Shown here: positions 44,300 to 56,048 of the stretch, in pieces
Layout: every line of letters begins with the position of its first letter
How positions within the stretch are numbered: the first letter of the stretch is position 1
NCBI RefSeq assembly: GCF_025370935.1
Contig: NC_133478.1
Coordinates: 14,418,372 to 14,482,371, forward strand
Source of the DNA: Choristoneura fumiferana
Taxonomy: Eukaryota > Arthropoda > Insecta > Lepidoptera > Tortricidae
Reading direction: 5' to 3'
DNA length: 64,000 bases
Translations under genes and position numbers: made by a program
The notes under the pieces: generated by a model
Told to the model about the DNA's origin: nothing
What the model saw: the letters and a program-made list of their open reading frames with translations, nothing else
Databases searched by the model: none

Positions 44300-44459
44300 A
44301 AAATAAATTTAATTTGTATGAAAAAAACTAAATTAACAGTGGTCATATTTTTTCAAAGTAACATAACAAAAGTAGCTCGGTTATACGAGTAGAATCGAAC
44401 CCTGGATTTAAAGCCGCATGGTCAGAGACTCCGTATACGTCTTCATGTATGTACCTAGA

Positions 44460-44745
44460 TATCGCAGGTGGTAGGACCTTGTGCAAGGTCCGCCCGGATT
44501 GCTACCACCATCTTGCTCGCTAATCCTGCCGTGAAGCAGCAGTGCTTGCACTGTTGTGTTTCGGCGTGGAGAGTCAGCCGGTGAAATAACTGGCACTTGA
44601 GGTATCCCATCTTAGGCCTCTAGGTTGGCAACGCATCTGCAATACCCCTGGTGTTGCAGATGTTTATGGGCGGTGGTGATCTCTTACCATCAGGAGACCC
44701 ACTTGCTCGTTTGCCATCGAGTCAAATAAAAAAAAAAATATATAT
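44460..44745 (+). repeat. Interspersed repeat 'caaacgagcaagtgggtc' family, plus copy with poly(A)
   Basis: The sense orientation of the family is set by the terminal AATAAA followed by an A run at 44727-44740. The minus-strand copies at 12938 and 40376 are its reverse. No open frame is conserved, so it is a non-autonomous retroposon or a LINE 3' end. Confidence 0.7.
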
Positions 44746-44749
44746 ATAC

Positions 44750-45930
44750 CAAGTGCCATCCACGAAGACGCGTGATTTTGTCAAAATTAGACATTAATGA
44801 CATTGTAATAAGAACCACGGCAACTATATGCGTTGATGATATACGTTTTTTTCATGAGTGGTTCAGAACACACGTAATTCCTTGTCCACGTTGCTTGCTT
44901 TCTAGCTTTATTGGTGGCCAGTAATTAGACAGTGTAGGTATGCAAACTTTTTAATGAACTTTGTACATGCGTCGCCTACAACAGCCTCTGGAACTGCTCG
45001 ATATCGATATCGATGATTTAAAGAAACTCGCCCCTTTTCATTAAACGCCCCCTGTTTATATGTAACCCTGAAAATGCTGTGAACGCGTTGTCTGCCCGAA
45101 TTTCCGCGATAAATATTCGCGGAATTCCGTTTTCCCCCTCAGATCAGATTCGGCCTATTTTGCCCTTATACGAACGTGATATGAATAATCCAAGTATAAA
45201 TCTCTTTTTTCTTTGATGCCACAAATTATATTCAGCTTGGGAATTCTCCTGTTTTACTGACTGAACTAAAATTAGGTGCGAAGTAAAGGCTTTTGGTGTA
45301 GGATTTGAAGGGTATTTGTGATAATGGTTTCTTACGTTCATAAAAGCTAGTAAGGGGCGACATCGGTTGAGAAAGAAGATACATACGACGACATTTCTAA
45401 TCATCTTACTTACATTATAGTTCAAAGTCAAAATATTTTTATTCAATATAACAAGCACTTATGAATGACGAAGAATCTACCACCGATTCGGTAAAACCTC
45501 TGTTAAGAAGAACCAGGTAAGAAACTCAACATTTTTTTTTTCAAAACAGATCTACAATGTTAATTTTACGTAACTACATTCAAAATATATAACACGCGTT
45601 ATTTGAACCCAAGGTCGCTTAGGGATCAAAATGACTATTTCCAAACATCGCTGTCTTCTAGACAAAATAATTGCATTTTGTATCTGAAATTTTATTTGAA
45701 TTTTGTAAATATGTAATAGGTACGAAATTTAGCGTTTGATGTAACACGCAAATAGCGCTATGCCTATTATATAAAAAAATAATTTAGAAAGTGACAGAGA
45801 TATTGAAAGATTCACGTTTATGTGTACTAGGTTATGTGGTATCAACTAAATGCATGAAACTGCATCGATACGACGTCTTAACATTTATAGTCTGAATAAA
45901 TACATAGAAACATGGTAGCTTACAATCTTT
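44750..45930. other. Unassigned DNA
   Basis: A small perfect hairpin TTCCGCGA...TCGCGGAA occurs at 45100-45125. No gene can be supported. Confidence 0.35.
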
Positions 45931-45934
45931 TTTT

Positions 45935-46070
45935 TTGCCTGTAATGGTGTCCCGCTGCTGCACTCAACCTCCACCTCCACATCTCCACACCTCCCGGTTC
46001 AGTGCAATGTCAGGCCAATCCCTTGTATACGCGTCTAAATCGTCCTGCTATCTCTTTCTTAGCTTAGGAT
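45935..46070 (-). pseudogene. LINE endonuclease/RT C-terminal fragment, second type
   Basis: On the minus strand the frame reads QDDLDAYTRDWPDIALNREVW and continues toward VQQRDT. This resembles the W-rich tail of another lepidopteran non-LTR ORF type, distinct from the 24616-24875 type. Short and truncated. Confidence 0.5.
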
Positions 46071-46157
46071 CTTACATACTCGTAACTATAATAATTAGGA
46101 ATTTCCCATGATATTTTTAGCCAAAGCAGGCATGCTAAAAGTAATTTCAGTGATTTA

Positions 46158-46298
46158 GGGGCTGTTTCACCATCCATTGATTAGTGTTAACTGGCGGTTA
46201 GGTGTGATGCCGTCTCTATTTGTTTTGTTCGAATAGACGGAGACGGCATCACATTTAACCGTCGGTTAACGCTTATCAATGGGTGGTGAAATAGCCCC
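46158..46298. mobile_element. Hairpin MITE with TTA duplication
   Basis: GGGGCTGTTTCACCATCCAT at the left pairs with its near complement at the right, and the pairing runs almost to the centre. TTA lies on both sides (46155-46157 and 46299-46301), a 3-bp duplication as in PIF/Harbinger elements. It has no coding capacity. A core fragment of the same element sits at 48271-48325. Confidence 0.75.
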
Positions 46299-46530
46299 TT
46301 AATCTTGTTGTTTAACTGTGATTTAAGTTTTAATGTAGTTAGTGGCACAAATCGTTTGGTTACAACGGCCTGTTTCACAACTCATTATTTTTTTTTGTAA
46401 GTTTTTTTTATTTATTTAGGTACAGTTTTACATAATAGGTTTTACAAAGTTGGCCACTATTGGAAACCTCTGGGGTTTTAGTACTAGTTGGCGAGATCAC
46501 GCAGATCGATGCTTTTTACTTTTATTAATT

Positions 46531-48192
46531 ACTAGCTTTTGCCCGCGACTTCGTCCGCGTGGAATAGTAACTTTGGAAAGTTTTTAATTTATTTAGGGTA
46601 CCTATTCTGCCAATAATAGAACATAGAAACTTCTACGGTTTATGAAAAAATGACATATTTTAATACATTGCTTTATATCTCAACTATTTTTTTTGTTCTT
46701 CAATTTTTAGGTAAAACATAAATATTTTGCGGGTAGCCACATTTTAGCAATACGACGTGTATTCTACCCAGCCAACACAAAAGGACTAATTCTTCATAGT
46801 GAACTCTTGACATCTTACGTCCTTTATTGTAAGTTAGGAGGGTAGGATTATAATTAAGACGGCATTCTTACTAAGCATAGCTACACATATTTCCGATAAA
46901 TATACTTATAGTAAATTTGTTTGGACGAACTTTCATCCCCATATTTTCAAGTATGAAAAATGTCGAAATGTGAAAAGAGCCGGAACAAATGTTTTTTAGG
47001 GTTCCGTACCTCAAAAGGAACTTTGCTGTCCGTCCATCCGTCTATCTGTCAGGACCCTTTATCCCGTAAACGCGCGGAGTATGTATCGAGTTGAAATGAA
47101 AACCCTAAACTCAGGTCAATAGTCCCGGAAGCTGTGAAAAAATTGAACTTCTAAGTTAATGCCATCAAAAGCTACAGTCATTAAAAAGGTGTTTCCATAC
47201 AAATCGCCTTAACAGAAAAAGTTATAGGGTACTCCCGGCTGTCCTAGAAACTTGGAATTTTGTATAAAAGTAGCTCTATTAGCAATTTTTTTTCCCCTTA
47301 TAGCAAAATAAATAAGAAAAATCTGAAAATCATAATTTTTCATTTCTGACTGTCTATGTCAATAAGCTATCTAAAATTACCCCACGTTGCGTACATTTTG
47401 CTTATAAGCTTAAAATAGGCTCTGCTAACACTGGATATTCATAAATACCTACGTACGGAACCCTTGATGCGCGAGTCCAAGTCGAATTGAACCGATTTTT
47501 TTAGTTCTTATCGAAAACTTAAACACAAAGATTCTTTGATTTATCTATAATAAGACGACGTTCCATATAAATTTTCATCCCCTATTTCATCCCCTCGCAG
47601 GTAAAATTTTCAAACACGCTTGAACAAATATCTATTTATTTTTTTATAAGTGCCCAAATGCTAAGTTTCATAGAGAACCATCGATTTATCTTCGACAATG
47701 ACGACCTTCATGTAAACTTTCATCCCCTATTTCAACCCCACACAGGAAGAATTTAAAAAAAACGCGCGAACAGATATCTATTTATCTCTTATCACGTGCC
47801 CAAATGCCAAGTTTCATAAAGAACCATGGATTTATCTTCGACAATGACGATCTTTATATATAAACTTTCATTCCCTATTTTACCCCCTCACAGAAAGAAT
47901 AAAAAAACGCGTGAACAAATGTCTATTTATCTCTTAATCACGTGCCGAAATGGCAAGTTTCATGGTTTTATCTTCGACAGCGACGAACTTCCACCATATA
48001 AACTTTCATCCCCTATTTCAACCCCTTAAAGCCTCTTTTTCGCGATAAAAGATAGCCTATGTTCTTTCCCAAGGTCTATTCTATCTCTGTACCAAAATTC
48101 ATCCAAATCGGTTCAGCGGTTTTGGCGTGAAAGCGTAACAGACAGACGGACAGACAGACAGAGTTACTTTCGCATTTATAATATTATAGTAT
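46531..48192 (+). repeat. Long copy of the 'gcccgcggcttcg' repeat with internal tandem array
   Basis: It begins ACTAGCTTTTGCCCGCGAC and ends TTTCGCATTTATAATATTA, the same termini as the 220-bp copy at 5378-5597, but is 1.66 kb. The extra length includes a 'gggttccgtacctcaaaagg' segment (46996-47460) and an array at 47540-48030. Neither carries a coding region. Confidence 0.6.
47540..48030. repeat. Tandem array of ~138-148-bp units
   Basis: The phrase 'tttcatcccctattt' recurs at 47576, 47721, 47869 and 48007. Each unit also has 'caagtttcat' and 'ggatttatcttcgacaatga'. Diverged, about three and a half units. Confidence 0.75.
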
Positions 48193-48270
48193 GGAAGTAT
48201 GGAATAAATATAATATATGTAGCTTAATCTAGGCACAGTTATAAAAATATATATATGATGAAAATATATA

Positions 48271-48325
48271 AATGTGATGCCGTCTCTGTTTATTCGGACA
48301 AAACAAACACAGACGGCATCACAGA
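48271..48325. mobile_element. Core of the hairpin MITE seen at 46158
   Basis: GTGATGCCGTCTCTG and its complement flank a short loop, matching the centre of 46158-46298, but the outer GGGGCTG arms are missing. Confidence 0.6.
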
Positions 48326-48329
48326 CAGC

Positions 48330-49335
48330 TGTCATACCTCCAATCCTCTCCTTCTTGTGCAAGCATTTCTTCCCAAAAGTGTGCAAGTATTCCTTCCTCA
48401 CCTTTTGCAAAACACAAAATATTGCTTATCTAAATAAAAGAAGTATTTTTTGCTAAGGACGCCTGTGGGTACGTCAGTGTCGTACATAAATATCGGCACC
48501 CAACAAAAATAGCTATCGGACGCGGCGAAAACAAATGAAATAATTCCATCCAAATCGACGCTCTTGTAACTTTATGAAGAGATAGCACGCTAGCATTTAT
48601 GGACCATAAGGATAATACGAATAAAGGTGGAAATCTTTATCCTTTTTTACCCGACTGCAAGGAGTGGTTCACTTTATCCGTATTTATCCTTCCCTTGATA
48701 GAAAAAAAGGGTAAGAAGTACCTAGATAACCCGTCGATACATCAAAAGGCTAAGAACAAAGGGCAGAATCGATTTATAGTAATTGCATCACTTTTCACAG
48801 CAGCCATTAACGTAACCTTTTTAATCCGATTTTTTCCGGTTAACTCCCGGATATTGGCGGAGAAGTTACGGGCAACTTACCCGGATCTATGGAACAGCCC
48901 CGGACACTTAGTACTACTTTAGCAATTCGGTAACCGGTTTAAAAGGTTTTAATAGATTGGGTTCGCCGATATATGGGGGCAATTTATTTACCGTTCTTCG
49001 GGTAATAGGGGTGTAGCAGACGTGATTCTTTTCGTAGTTAATTGGAGTTTCGATTGAGTCGAATGCCGCGTAATTGGCTTTTACTTTTGCGCTGGATTTA
49101 TGGATGCCATTAACGGTTTATTAATTATCTCGTAGTCACTGTCGGAGGTGTATTATTAGGAAGCATCTGTATTCGGCACCAAATTAATATATGCGTGTGT
49201 AAATAAGGGCAAAAATAAAAGTAATAAATGTTTTTTTTGTGCCTTATTGATATAGTAAAAACCCTGTCCTTAACCTTAGTGCTGTGACTAGTAACAAATA
49301 CACAGACGCTCGAGTTTGTACTGTGTACCTGTACC
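48330..49335. other. Unassigned DNA
   Basis: A 107-codon open frame at 48599-48922 has no motif I can place; its text looks repeat-derived. Nothing else can be supported. Confidence 0.3.
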
Positions 49336-50064
49336 TGTACCTGGAACGCAAACGCATTTTTTTTTTTAATAAGTAATCAGATATCCCACTAACTAGGTAG
49401 GTACTTACTAGTGAAAGTATGTTGATGTTGAGTTTATTATATTAAACTAACTTTAAATACAAACAGTTGTAGTGTCTACGGTTTTCAGTTTAGTAATTAA
49501 CATCTTGTATTGTGTTTCTCAAATTTACAAAATCTTGTTCCAGCGCAAATACTTTGGAAGCTGTCCATCGTTAAAACAATAACACCCCCAAGTGCTTATT
49601 GAAAATCAATGTTAACCGAAGTTTGCAAAAGCAGCGCTTAGCTTATCTACTAATTTTAAAGTCAAATTCTTAATCCACCGAAGTATTCGGCTCACGTCTC
49701 CGGGCAGCCTGTTTTGCGTTGCAAATACAAGCCGCTGTGGCTGGGTTAAGATTTTGTTTATTATACAATTACGATAACAGTTCTGAAGGCTATAGGTAAA
49801 GTAAGGTGCCAGAGCCAAAAGGAAGCTTCGATTGTTTGACGCAGATGTATATTAAACTTGAAGTAAGTCGTGTAGCCGAGCAAATTAGCTCGTTGAAATT
49901 TAAATTTGAACAAAATGACTTAATATTAACAAAATACATAGCATTAACTGAGCTTGAAATGCCAAATTTGTATCACGATTAAAATTTCACCCTGTATTTA
50001 GCGTATTTATATTGAGCGTTTGATAGAAGGAATATCTTTGTGCTAAGAACGAGTTAATCTTAAA

Positions 50065-50446
50065 TTAAGAGCGTTTATACCTGCTGAGCTGGCAACGTTG
50101 CATTTTTGTTGGTTTTTTCGATTACTCGTATTCCATAAAAATTGAATAAAAATTAAAAATATGGTCTGATAGAACACTTCTTAATATATAAGTTAATGTG
50201 TCTACTCCAATAATTATTCGTGATAGACTTTTATATTCTTTAAAAACGAATTAATGTTTATTAACGGTTTTTAAAGAAAATAAATGTCTATAACGAATAA
50301 TTATTGGAGTAGACACATTAACTTATATATTAAGAAGTGTTCTATCAGACCACATTTTTAATTTTCATTCAGTTTTTTATGGAAATAATCGAGAAAAACC
50401 AACAAAAATGCAACGTTGCCAGCTCAGCTGTTATAAACGCTCTTAA
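50065..50446. mobile_element. Fold-back element with TTAA ends
   Basis: Two arms of about 180 bp are near-perfect reverse complements around a loop of about 15 bases near 50250. Both ends read TTAAGAGCGTTTATA inward, with TTAA at 50065-50068 and 50443-50446. TTAA could be a piggyBac-type target duplication, but the termini lack the usual CCC start. A lone arm is at 4569-4662. Confidence 0.75.
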
Positions 50447-50496
50447 CAGTTTCGTAGAAATCCTCATTGTGCGTTATAGGGGAATTACAATGACTC

Positions 50497-50541
50497 ACGC
50501 ACACACACACACGCGTACACACACACACGCGCGCACGCACG

Positions 50542-50573
<32 letters not shown>
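50497..50573. repeat. (CA)n microsatellite
   Basis: CA repeats with CGCG and CGTA interruptions, about 77 bases. Confidence 0.9.
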
Positions 50574-50934
50574 TCAAATACTTTCGCATTTGTACCTAGT
50601 TAGTGGGATGTCTGATTATGAAAAAAAAAATACTTTGCGTTCCATCCAGGTAACATCAGGTAAAAGTAAAATTTACACATACAGTGCATGTAGGTAATTT
50701 TAATTTTTAACTATTTACAGTTAAAAGAATTGTACTACAACTGTTGTTTCGAATAACTTTCTGCCAAATTTCTTTCGGCGCATAGTTCATTGGCAATGGA
50801 AAGCCTTTCCGAAAGCACTGGTAGTACAAAAAATCGGCCAAATTAACACAATTTAATAGACTACTGTAAAAAATTAATAAATGATTGTATTTACAAGGTG
50901 AATATTGTCTATATCAAGACAGACGGGGATATTT

Positions 50935-50988
50935 TTTTTTTATTTACTTTTTTTTTATTCGACTGGATGGCAAACGAGCAAGTGGGTC
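50935..50988 (-). repeat. Fragment of 'caaacgagcaagtgggtc' repeat
   Basis: A T-run followed by 'gactggatggcaaacgagca' then 'agtgggtcc'; only the 3' end of the family is present. Confidence 0.6.
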
Positions 50989-51092
50989 CTGATACTTGTA
51001 CTAAGTAGCTTTATTCTCCGAATTGTACGACCTTTTTAACCGACTTAAAAAAATGGAGGAGGTTCTATTTTCCAATGTTTGTATTTTTTTTT

Positions 51093-51358
51093 GACGACCT
51101 AGTGGTTAGAGAACCTGACTACGAAGCTTGAGGTCCCGGGTTCGATTCCCGTGTCGGGGAAGATATTTGTATGAAAAATACGAATGTTTGTTCTCGGGTC
51201 TTGGGTGTTTACTATGTATTTAAGTATGTATCTATCTATATAATTATATTTATTCGTTGCTTAGTACCCATAACACAAGCTTTGCTAAGCTTACTTTGGG
51301 ACTAGGTCAATTGGTGTGAATTGTCCCGTGATATTTGTTTATTTATTTTATTTATTTA
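51093..51358 (+). mobile_element. tRNA-derived SINE, full length
   Basis: The head has a Pol III A-box-like GACCTAGTGG (51096-51105) and a perfect B box, GGTTCGATTCC (51139-51149). The body carries 'tgtttgttctcgggtctt', 'gttgcttagtacccataa' and 'tttgggactaggtcaattgg', and it ends in a TTTA-rich tail. Copies are at 9216-9395 (headless) and 44039-44299 (minus). Confidence 0.85.
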
Positions 51359-51364
51359 TGTATG

Positions 51365-51940
51365 TTCACCGATTACTCAGTCAATTGTGGACCGATTTTC
51401 AAAATTCTTTTTTAATCCAAAGGGTATTCTTCTGAGGTGGTCCCATTGTCACCAAGTCAAGATCTGACAATGGGATCCTAGGGAAATCGGGGGCAAACCT
51501 CAAATTTTATAGGCACACCTAATGGCGATTTTGGCATTTTAGCATTAAAATAAGCATTTACATTCAGAAAGTATCATTTGGTAAATTAAACCTGATGAAG
51601 AAGACCGTGGATGACCAATGGAACTTGTCAAAGCTAAGTAATGCTCGCTCGTCTATAAACGATCATGATTAATATACCTAGAAAAGCGACTAAGAAGGAG
51701 CTTTAAGTTAAAGATTCTTTGCAACTGATCTGATGCTGAAGCCAGAAGGTAGGCAACGGAATTGTGTTATAAAACAACGTAACTAAGCCGTGTTTGGGCT
51801 TAATGGAATCGTTGTGGAATGGATTGAAACCCATAGTATGTAGGTGAGGTAGACGAATATTGTTCCATTCCTGCTGGCTCGTGCTGAGGCACCGACTTCG
51901 AGCTAGTAGGTACGTAGAAAATATTTTCAAGGGTTTTGTA
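51365..51940 (+). repeat. Likely interspersed repeat, unclassified
   Basis: 'actcagtcaattgtggaccg' and 'ggtggtcccattgtcaccaa', through to 'gctcgtgctgaggcaccg', resemble repeat text I recall from lepidopteran introns. Boundaries are not visible in this single copy. Confidence 0.35.
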
Positions 51941-52099
51941 GTCTTTGCCATTTTTTGTTATTTTTTTGGAGTCGGTTTTACTTTTTTTGTTATTTTTTTT
52001 AGAGTAGTTCTCCGTATTCATTTATACTGCGTATTACCCATATTGATATTGTTCCAGGTTGGTATTAGTTTTGTAAAATCGATTTCCATTCACGGTCCG

Positions 52100-53635
52100 T
52101 TGTATGAATGTTAGATCTTTAGATTATTGTCTGTGTAGATTCCTTGTAGATTCAAATGTTACGTTGCGGAAATCCATGTTTAAAATAAAAATATTTAGTT
52201 TCATTTCATTTCTGTTTTTCATTTAATTTTTTTTTTCATTTAGTTTTCATGTTGATTGTTTGTTTCGTTACGCATATTTCAATAGAACTCCTAATTAAAA
52301 TGTCAAAATGTAATAAGATTGGCGGAGGAATGGGAATTCCGAAATTTTCACTAAATTCCCGTAGGGATCCCCAAAATGTCATCTTGGTTTTTGTTTACGT
52401 TGCGTGAAGAAATAAACTTTGTCATTTATTTCAGAGGTAACAGCTTTTATCTACGATTAACACTCTTTCTGTGAAGAATTCATTTGTCACTATCCCGTGG
52501 AAATTACGCAATTTTCCAAAATAATAGTTATCCCATGTCCTTTCCTGGGTTTTAACCCTAAAATGAGCATTGTGGACAAAAATGCAAATGATTCAAGACT
52601 TTATTTTTAAAATTCTAGAATTTTTTGGATTACAACAATAAAGTTTGAATCATGCACTTCTTTCAATTTAGTCAATTTAGGGTCTATAATATCCATAGTA
52701 AATATCCATACTAAAGTATCCATACCAAATTTAATCTAAATCTCTCATCGGTTTAACCGTGAAGAGGTAATGGACAGGACTTTCGTATTAATAATGTGAG
52801 TTAAGATTACTTTACGACTATTATGTGGGTATCTAACCTACTTATTATCGCAAATAAGAACATTTTATTATATTTTAATATAAGTAACAGGAAATTAAAT
52901 CAACACTTTTTCCTGTCACAAGAACGTTTGTATTTACGAAACAAAAATATCCCTTGATTAGTATGCCCGGGAAATAAAAAGGCTCCCATGGGGGCAAATA
53001 ACTGTCGCCGAGCAAACTATTTACCATTACCCCAGGGTGGAAATAAATGATAATTAAATTAATGGCCGCCCCTCATTGGTATGCGCGACGCGGGCGGAGA
53101 ATTAGGTACCTACTTCTTATTTGCCCCTTGTCTTAGCTTAGCCGTTAATCTAAGTAAGCCTGTAGATTCTTGCCTGAAATCTATAAAGGTGAGAGGTGTC
53201 TGTTTCGAGCAAAGAGAATTGTGGCTGTAAGAAAACCTTTTTTAAATGGTTTTCTTTTTCTTAACTTGCCTTTGTTTTGGGTTTTAGATCTTTTTAAGTT
53301 TGTTCCGTGTTGAATGAATCAGAAAATAAAACGTTACGAAAAAAAGGAAAAAATAGAACATGTAAACTGTAATGTGTATGCGTGTAATGTAAGTAAATGT
53401 ATGTGTGTTTAAAATGTTACGATTACGAAATTGGATAGTTCTGGAATATTAAGCTTGGCTATCATCCTTCCTGCTATTACAAAATTAAATGTTAAATTGA
53501 GTATATTTGTTTGTCGTGCTTTCACCCTATTCAACCAATAGTGATGATTAATGGTATCAACGAGATAGTTTGAGATCCTAAGGAAGACATTTAGGATAGT
53601 TTTAATCAAAGAAAATTATAGAGTTACAGATATTT
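52100..53635. other. Unassigned AT-rich DNA
   Basis: 52440-52800 is a diverged copy of the 'gcccgcggcttcg' repeat (phrases near 'ggtttaaccgtgaagagg'). The rest shows no gene. Confidence 0.35.
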
Positions 53636-53639
53636 TTTA

Positions 53640-53830
53640 CTGACATAAAAAATAATTTATTAAGAAATATTAAGAAAATACAAAATATCCATAGGACTAA
53701 AACTACTATTAAATAAAAATAACTAAAACTTTAATTTTAAAAAGAGAGGCGGGCCTCTTGGCATGGTGCCCATCACGCAGGCAGCATTCCCGCGTTGAAC
53801 TGAGATTGAGATTCTTTGCGCGAGAAAAAA
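53640..53830 (-). pseudogene. LINE 3' end (ORF2 C-terminal tail and UTR)
   Basis: On the minus strand the frame encodes QRISISVQRGNAACVMGTMP, a C-terminal motif I recognise from lepidopteran Jockey-like ORF2 proteins. An AT-rich 3' UTR of about 100 bases follows. It is truncated upstream. Confidence 0.6.
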
Positions 53831-53834
53831 TTAT

Positions 53835-54640
53835 ATAGCTCTTGCAGGTAAGCGGTAAACAAATTCTTAGCGGGCAAAGTTACGAGATAATTATTGTCTT
53901 ATATAATCAACGGTTAATCATCTAAATCCATAAAGTTTTTTAGTTATTTGTTTAAACATGACAGCCTCTCGAAATCTAGAAAGCAATTTCGTCAAGTTAA
54001 GAATACGTGTAACACAAAATATTTCATCCCAAGGGAGGAATTTCATAAAAAGTTTTGCGAAGCAACAAGTCCATGCGGGGACAGATCGGTGAGCAAATAA
54101 TAACTTGAGTGTAAGGGTGAGTACACACAAACTGTGTGATGTGTGATGTAACAATGCGGTTCTGAGAGTTGTTTACATGTTCTGCGGTGAATGCAGCCTT
54201 AGAAACTGCGGTGCGTTTGAGATTGTAGCATTTGTTTTGTTGTGAAGTTGTAGTACTCAACGCTCTATTGAGTGAGTCGATCCTTGGTTTTCCATAATTG
54301 CGGTTGTATTTCCTTCGTTTTGTGTAGAAAGTACGAAAGCATCCTGTTTTCGGGATTTTTCGCAATGTCATTTTAGAAAATACAAAGCAGCGATATTAGT
54401 GCTGATCTTAGCAGCTTATAGGTTGGATTAGTTACTTATAAACAATTCTGTAAAAATATCCCTTCTAAGTTGATATGCTCTTGACAGAGTGGTTGTGGTC
54501 GTATGGTCATAGGCCTAAGAGAAATTATGTTAGGATCAGGCGCAGTAGTTAAACTTCAAGCAACTTTCTCGGGAAAATAGTGTGGCAATTTCCACTTGCC
54601 TACCACACCGCAAAGCTGGAGTCCGCAGTTCATGGTTGAC
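53835..54640. other. Unassigned DNA
   Basis: A minus-strand frame at 54024-54371 has basic residues near its start but no family match I can support. Confidence 0.3.
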
Positions 54641-54642
54641 AA

Positions 54643-55009
54643 TATACAGGCTCATTTAGATCGGGTCGAAGATCAGGAACATGTTATCGATTTTAGTGAC
54701 AGAAAAACTGCATTCAACATAAAAAAAACTGGTTCTCAGTAGGTACGGGAATCGAACCAGGTCGTTTTGAAGAAAAAAACTTAGGTACCTACATGGTTTC
54801 TATTTGGATATCGAAAGTATATTAAGGTCATAAGCAATAAATGTTACTATGAAACACGATATCTAGAATGAATAAAATGCATTGTTTTATATTCTTTAAT
54901 AATGTTAGTTTTATTTTTCAAAACATGGTTCCTAGGAACAGATCTTCGTGTCATATAGGTACTTTCAGACTTTCCCATACTGACCGATCTAAATGAGCCA
55001 TCCTGTATA
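54643..55009. mobile_element. TIR element with TA ends
   Basis: TATACAGGCTCATTTAGATC at the left and GATCTAAATGAGCCATCCTG at the right are inverted repeats (the left lacks two bases), with TA on both sides. The interior contains a B-box-like GGTTCGATTCC on the minus strand (about 54748-54758), perhaps a nested SINE scrap. Confidence 0.65.
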
Positions 55010-55379
55010 GTACTGCTGCCCAGTGCCCACCCTTACTTAAGGTCCCTTAGTCACCTTAGACACGGGAAGAGATGGATCTGTCCTATCCCAAAACCGGGCA
55101 CGGACGATAAATGTAAAAGTGTAATAAAAAATAAAAACACAGCAGGAATTGCTGATGGGCTACAGTATTTACTGGAGCATATTATAACGTTTTATTGAAT
55201 ACTAGCTGTTGTCCGTGACTCCATCCGCGTAGAAGTATGACAAATAGTTTACGTCCTATTCTCAGACCTACCGTCACAAACATTTTTGTCCCGAGAATTT
55301 TTTCTATTAGAATATACTACTTACGTGCTTGAGCCGCAAATTCATACCTAATGTTTCATGTTTATAGTTCATTGTTAGG

Positions 55380-55515
55380 TATAGTCAAAGGCAAAGATAT
55401 CGACACGGCCAAAGTTGCAAAAATATGTATACACGGCCTTAATGTTAAGTGAATAAAGTCGTGTATACATATCTTTGTAACTTTGGCCGTATCGATATCT
55501 TTGCCCTTGACTGTA
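55380..55515. mobile_element. Hairpin MITE with TA duplication
   Basis: 'agtcaaaggcaaagatatcg' and 'cgatatctttgcccttgact' start two arms of about 58 bases that pair with few mismatches. TA is at both ends (55380-55381, 55514-55515). 136 bp, non-coding. Confidence 0.75.
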
Positions 55516-55519
55516 CTCA

Positions 55520-56048
55520 TTAAGCTGTATTGCTTGTTCATCCTGCGAGTTGCCCTGACGATTGTATTTTAGGATAATCTAAGCCGATTCGCTCTAAGCG
55601 TACATTCATAAATACTAATGTAGCGAAAATTTGTATACCGCCCGCCGCGGTATACAACAGGTATACAGTTATACCTCGTATGCACATACAAGTCAAGCAG
55701 CGAGCAATGATTTGCAAGTCCGAACAGTCTCGGCGTTGCTTTGAATATTTTGTGATTGGTGATTTGACTTTAAAATACCCACCGCTTATCAAGTGCCGCT
55801 TGGTTCGCTTTCGAAGCGCTTCACTTGTGTTGTATTGAATTGGAACTAGGTTTTAATAGGGTCGTAACCCAGATGTGGAGTGCAGAGATATAAAATGGTG
55901 TTGTCGAAGTTTTCTCTACAACTGGATTTTGGTACAAACGGACTGAAAGAAACGTTATAGATTTTAACGAACTTAGCGAAAGCGTTGCGATTTTTTACTT
56001 GAATTCCCGTAACTTACTTATCTACGTAAGACTTTTACTTATCTACGA
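55520..56048. other. Unassigned DNA flanking the LTR element
   Basis: No supportable gene. The last 10-15 bases ('cttatctacga') are repeated just beyond the other end of the retrotransposon. Confidence 0.35.

Larger units (their letters stand above)
49340..50650. mobile_element. ~1.3-kb inverted-repeat element enclosing other repeats
   Basis: The left end (CCTGGAACGCAA, then a T run and 'atcagatatcccactaacta') and right end ('tagttagtgggatgtctgat', then an A run and TTGCGTTCCATCCAGG) are imperfect inverted repeats of about 60 bp. The interior has no transposase. It includes the fold-back element at 50065-50446 and a (CA)n run. Confidence 0.55.

Noticed and set aside
48599..48922. 107-codon plus-strand frame
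   Set aside because: No motif, composition like the surrounding repeats, and no neighbouring splice or promoter evidence.
50497..50573. Possible CRISPR-like array
   Set aside because: It is a simple CA dinucleotide repeat with no spacers, in a eukaryotic genome.
51093..51165. Possible functional tRNA gene
   Set aside because: The A and B boxes are present, but the sequence continues into a SINE body and shares it with two other copies; the cloverleaf is not complete.
54024..54371. 115-codon minus-strand frame with a basic N-terminal part, considered as a DNA-binding (psq-like) domain
   Set aside because: No helix-turn-helix pattern could be traced, and shifting the frame did not help.
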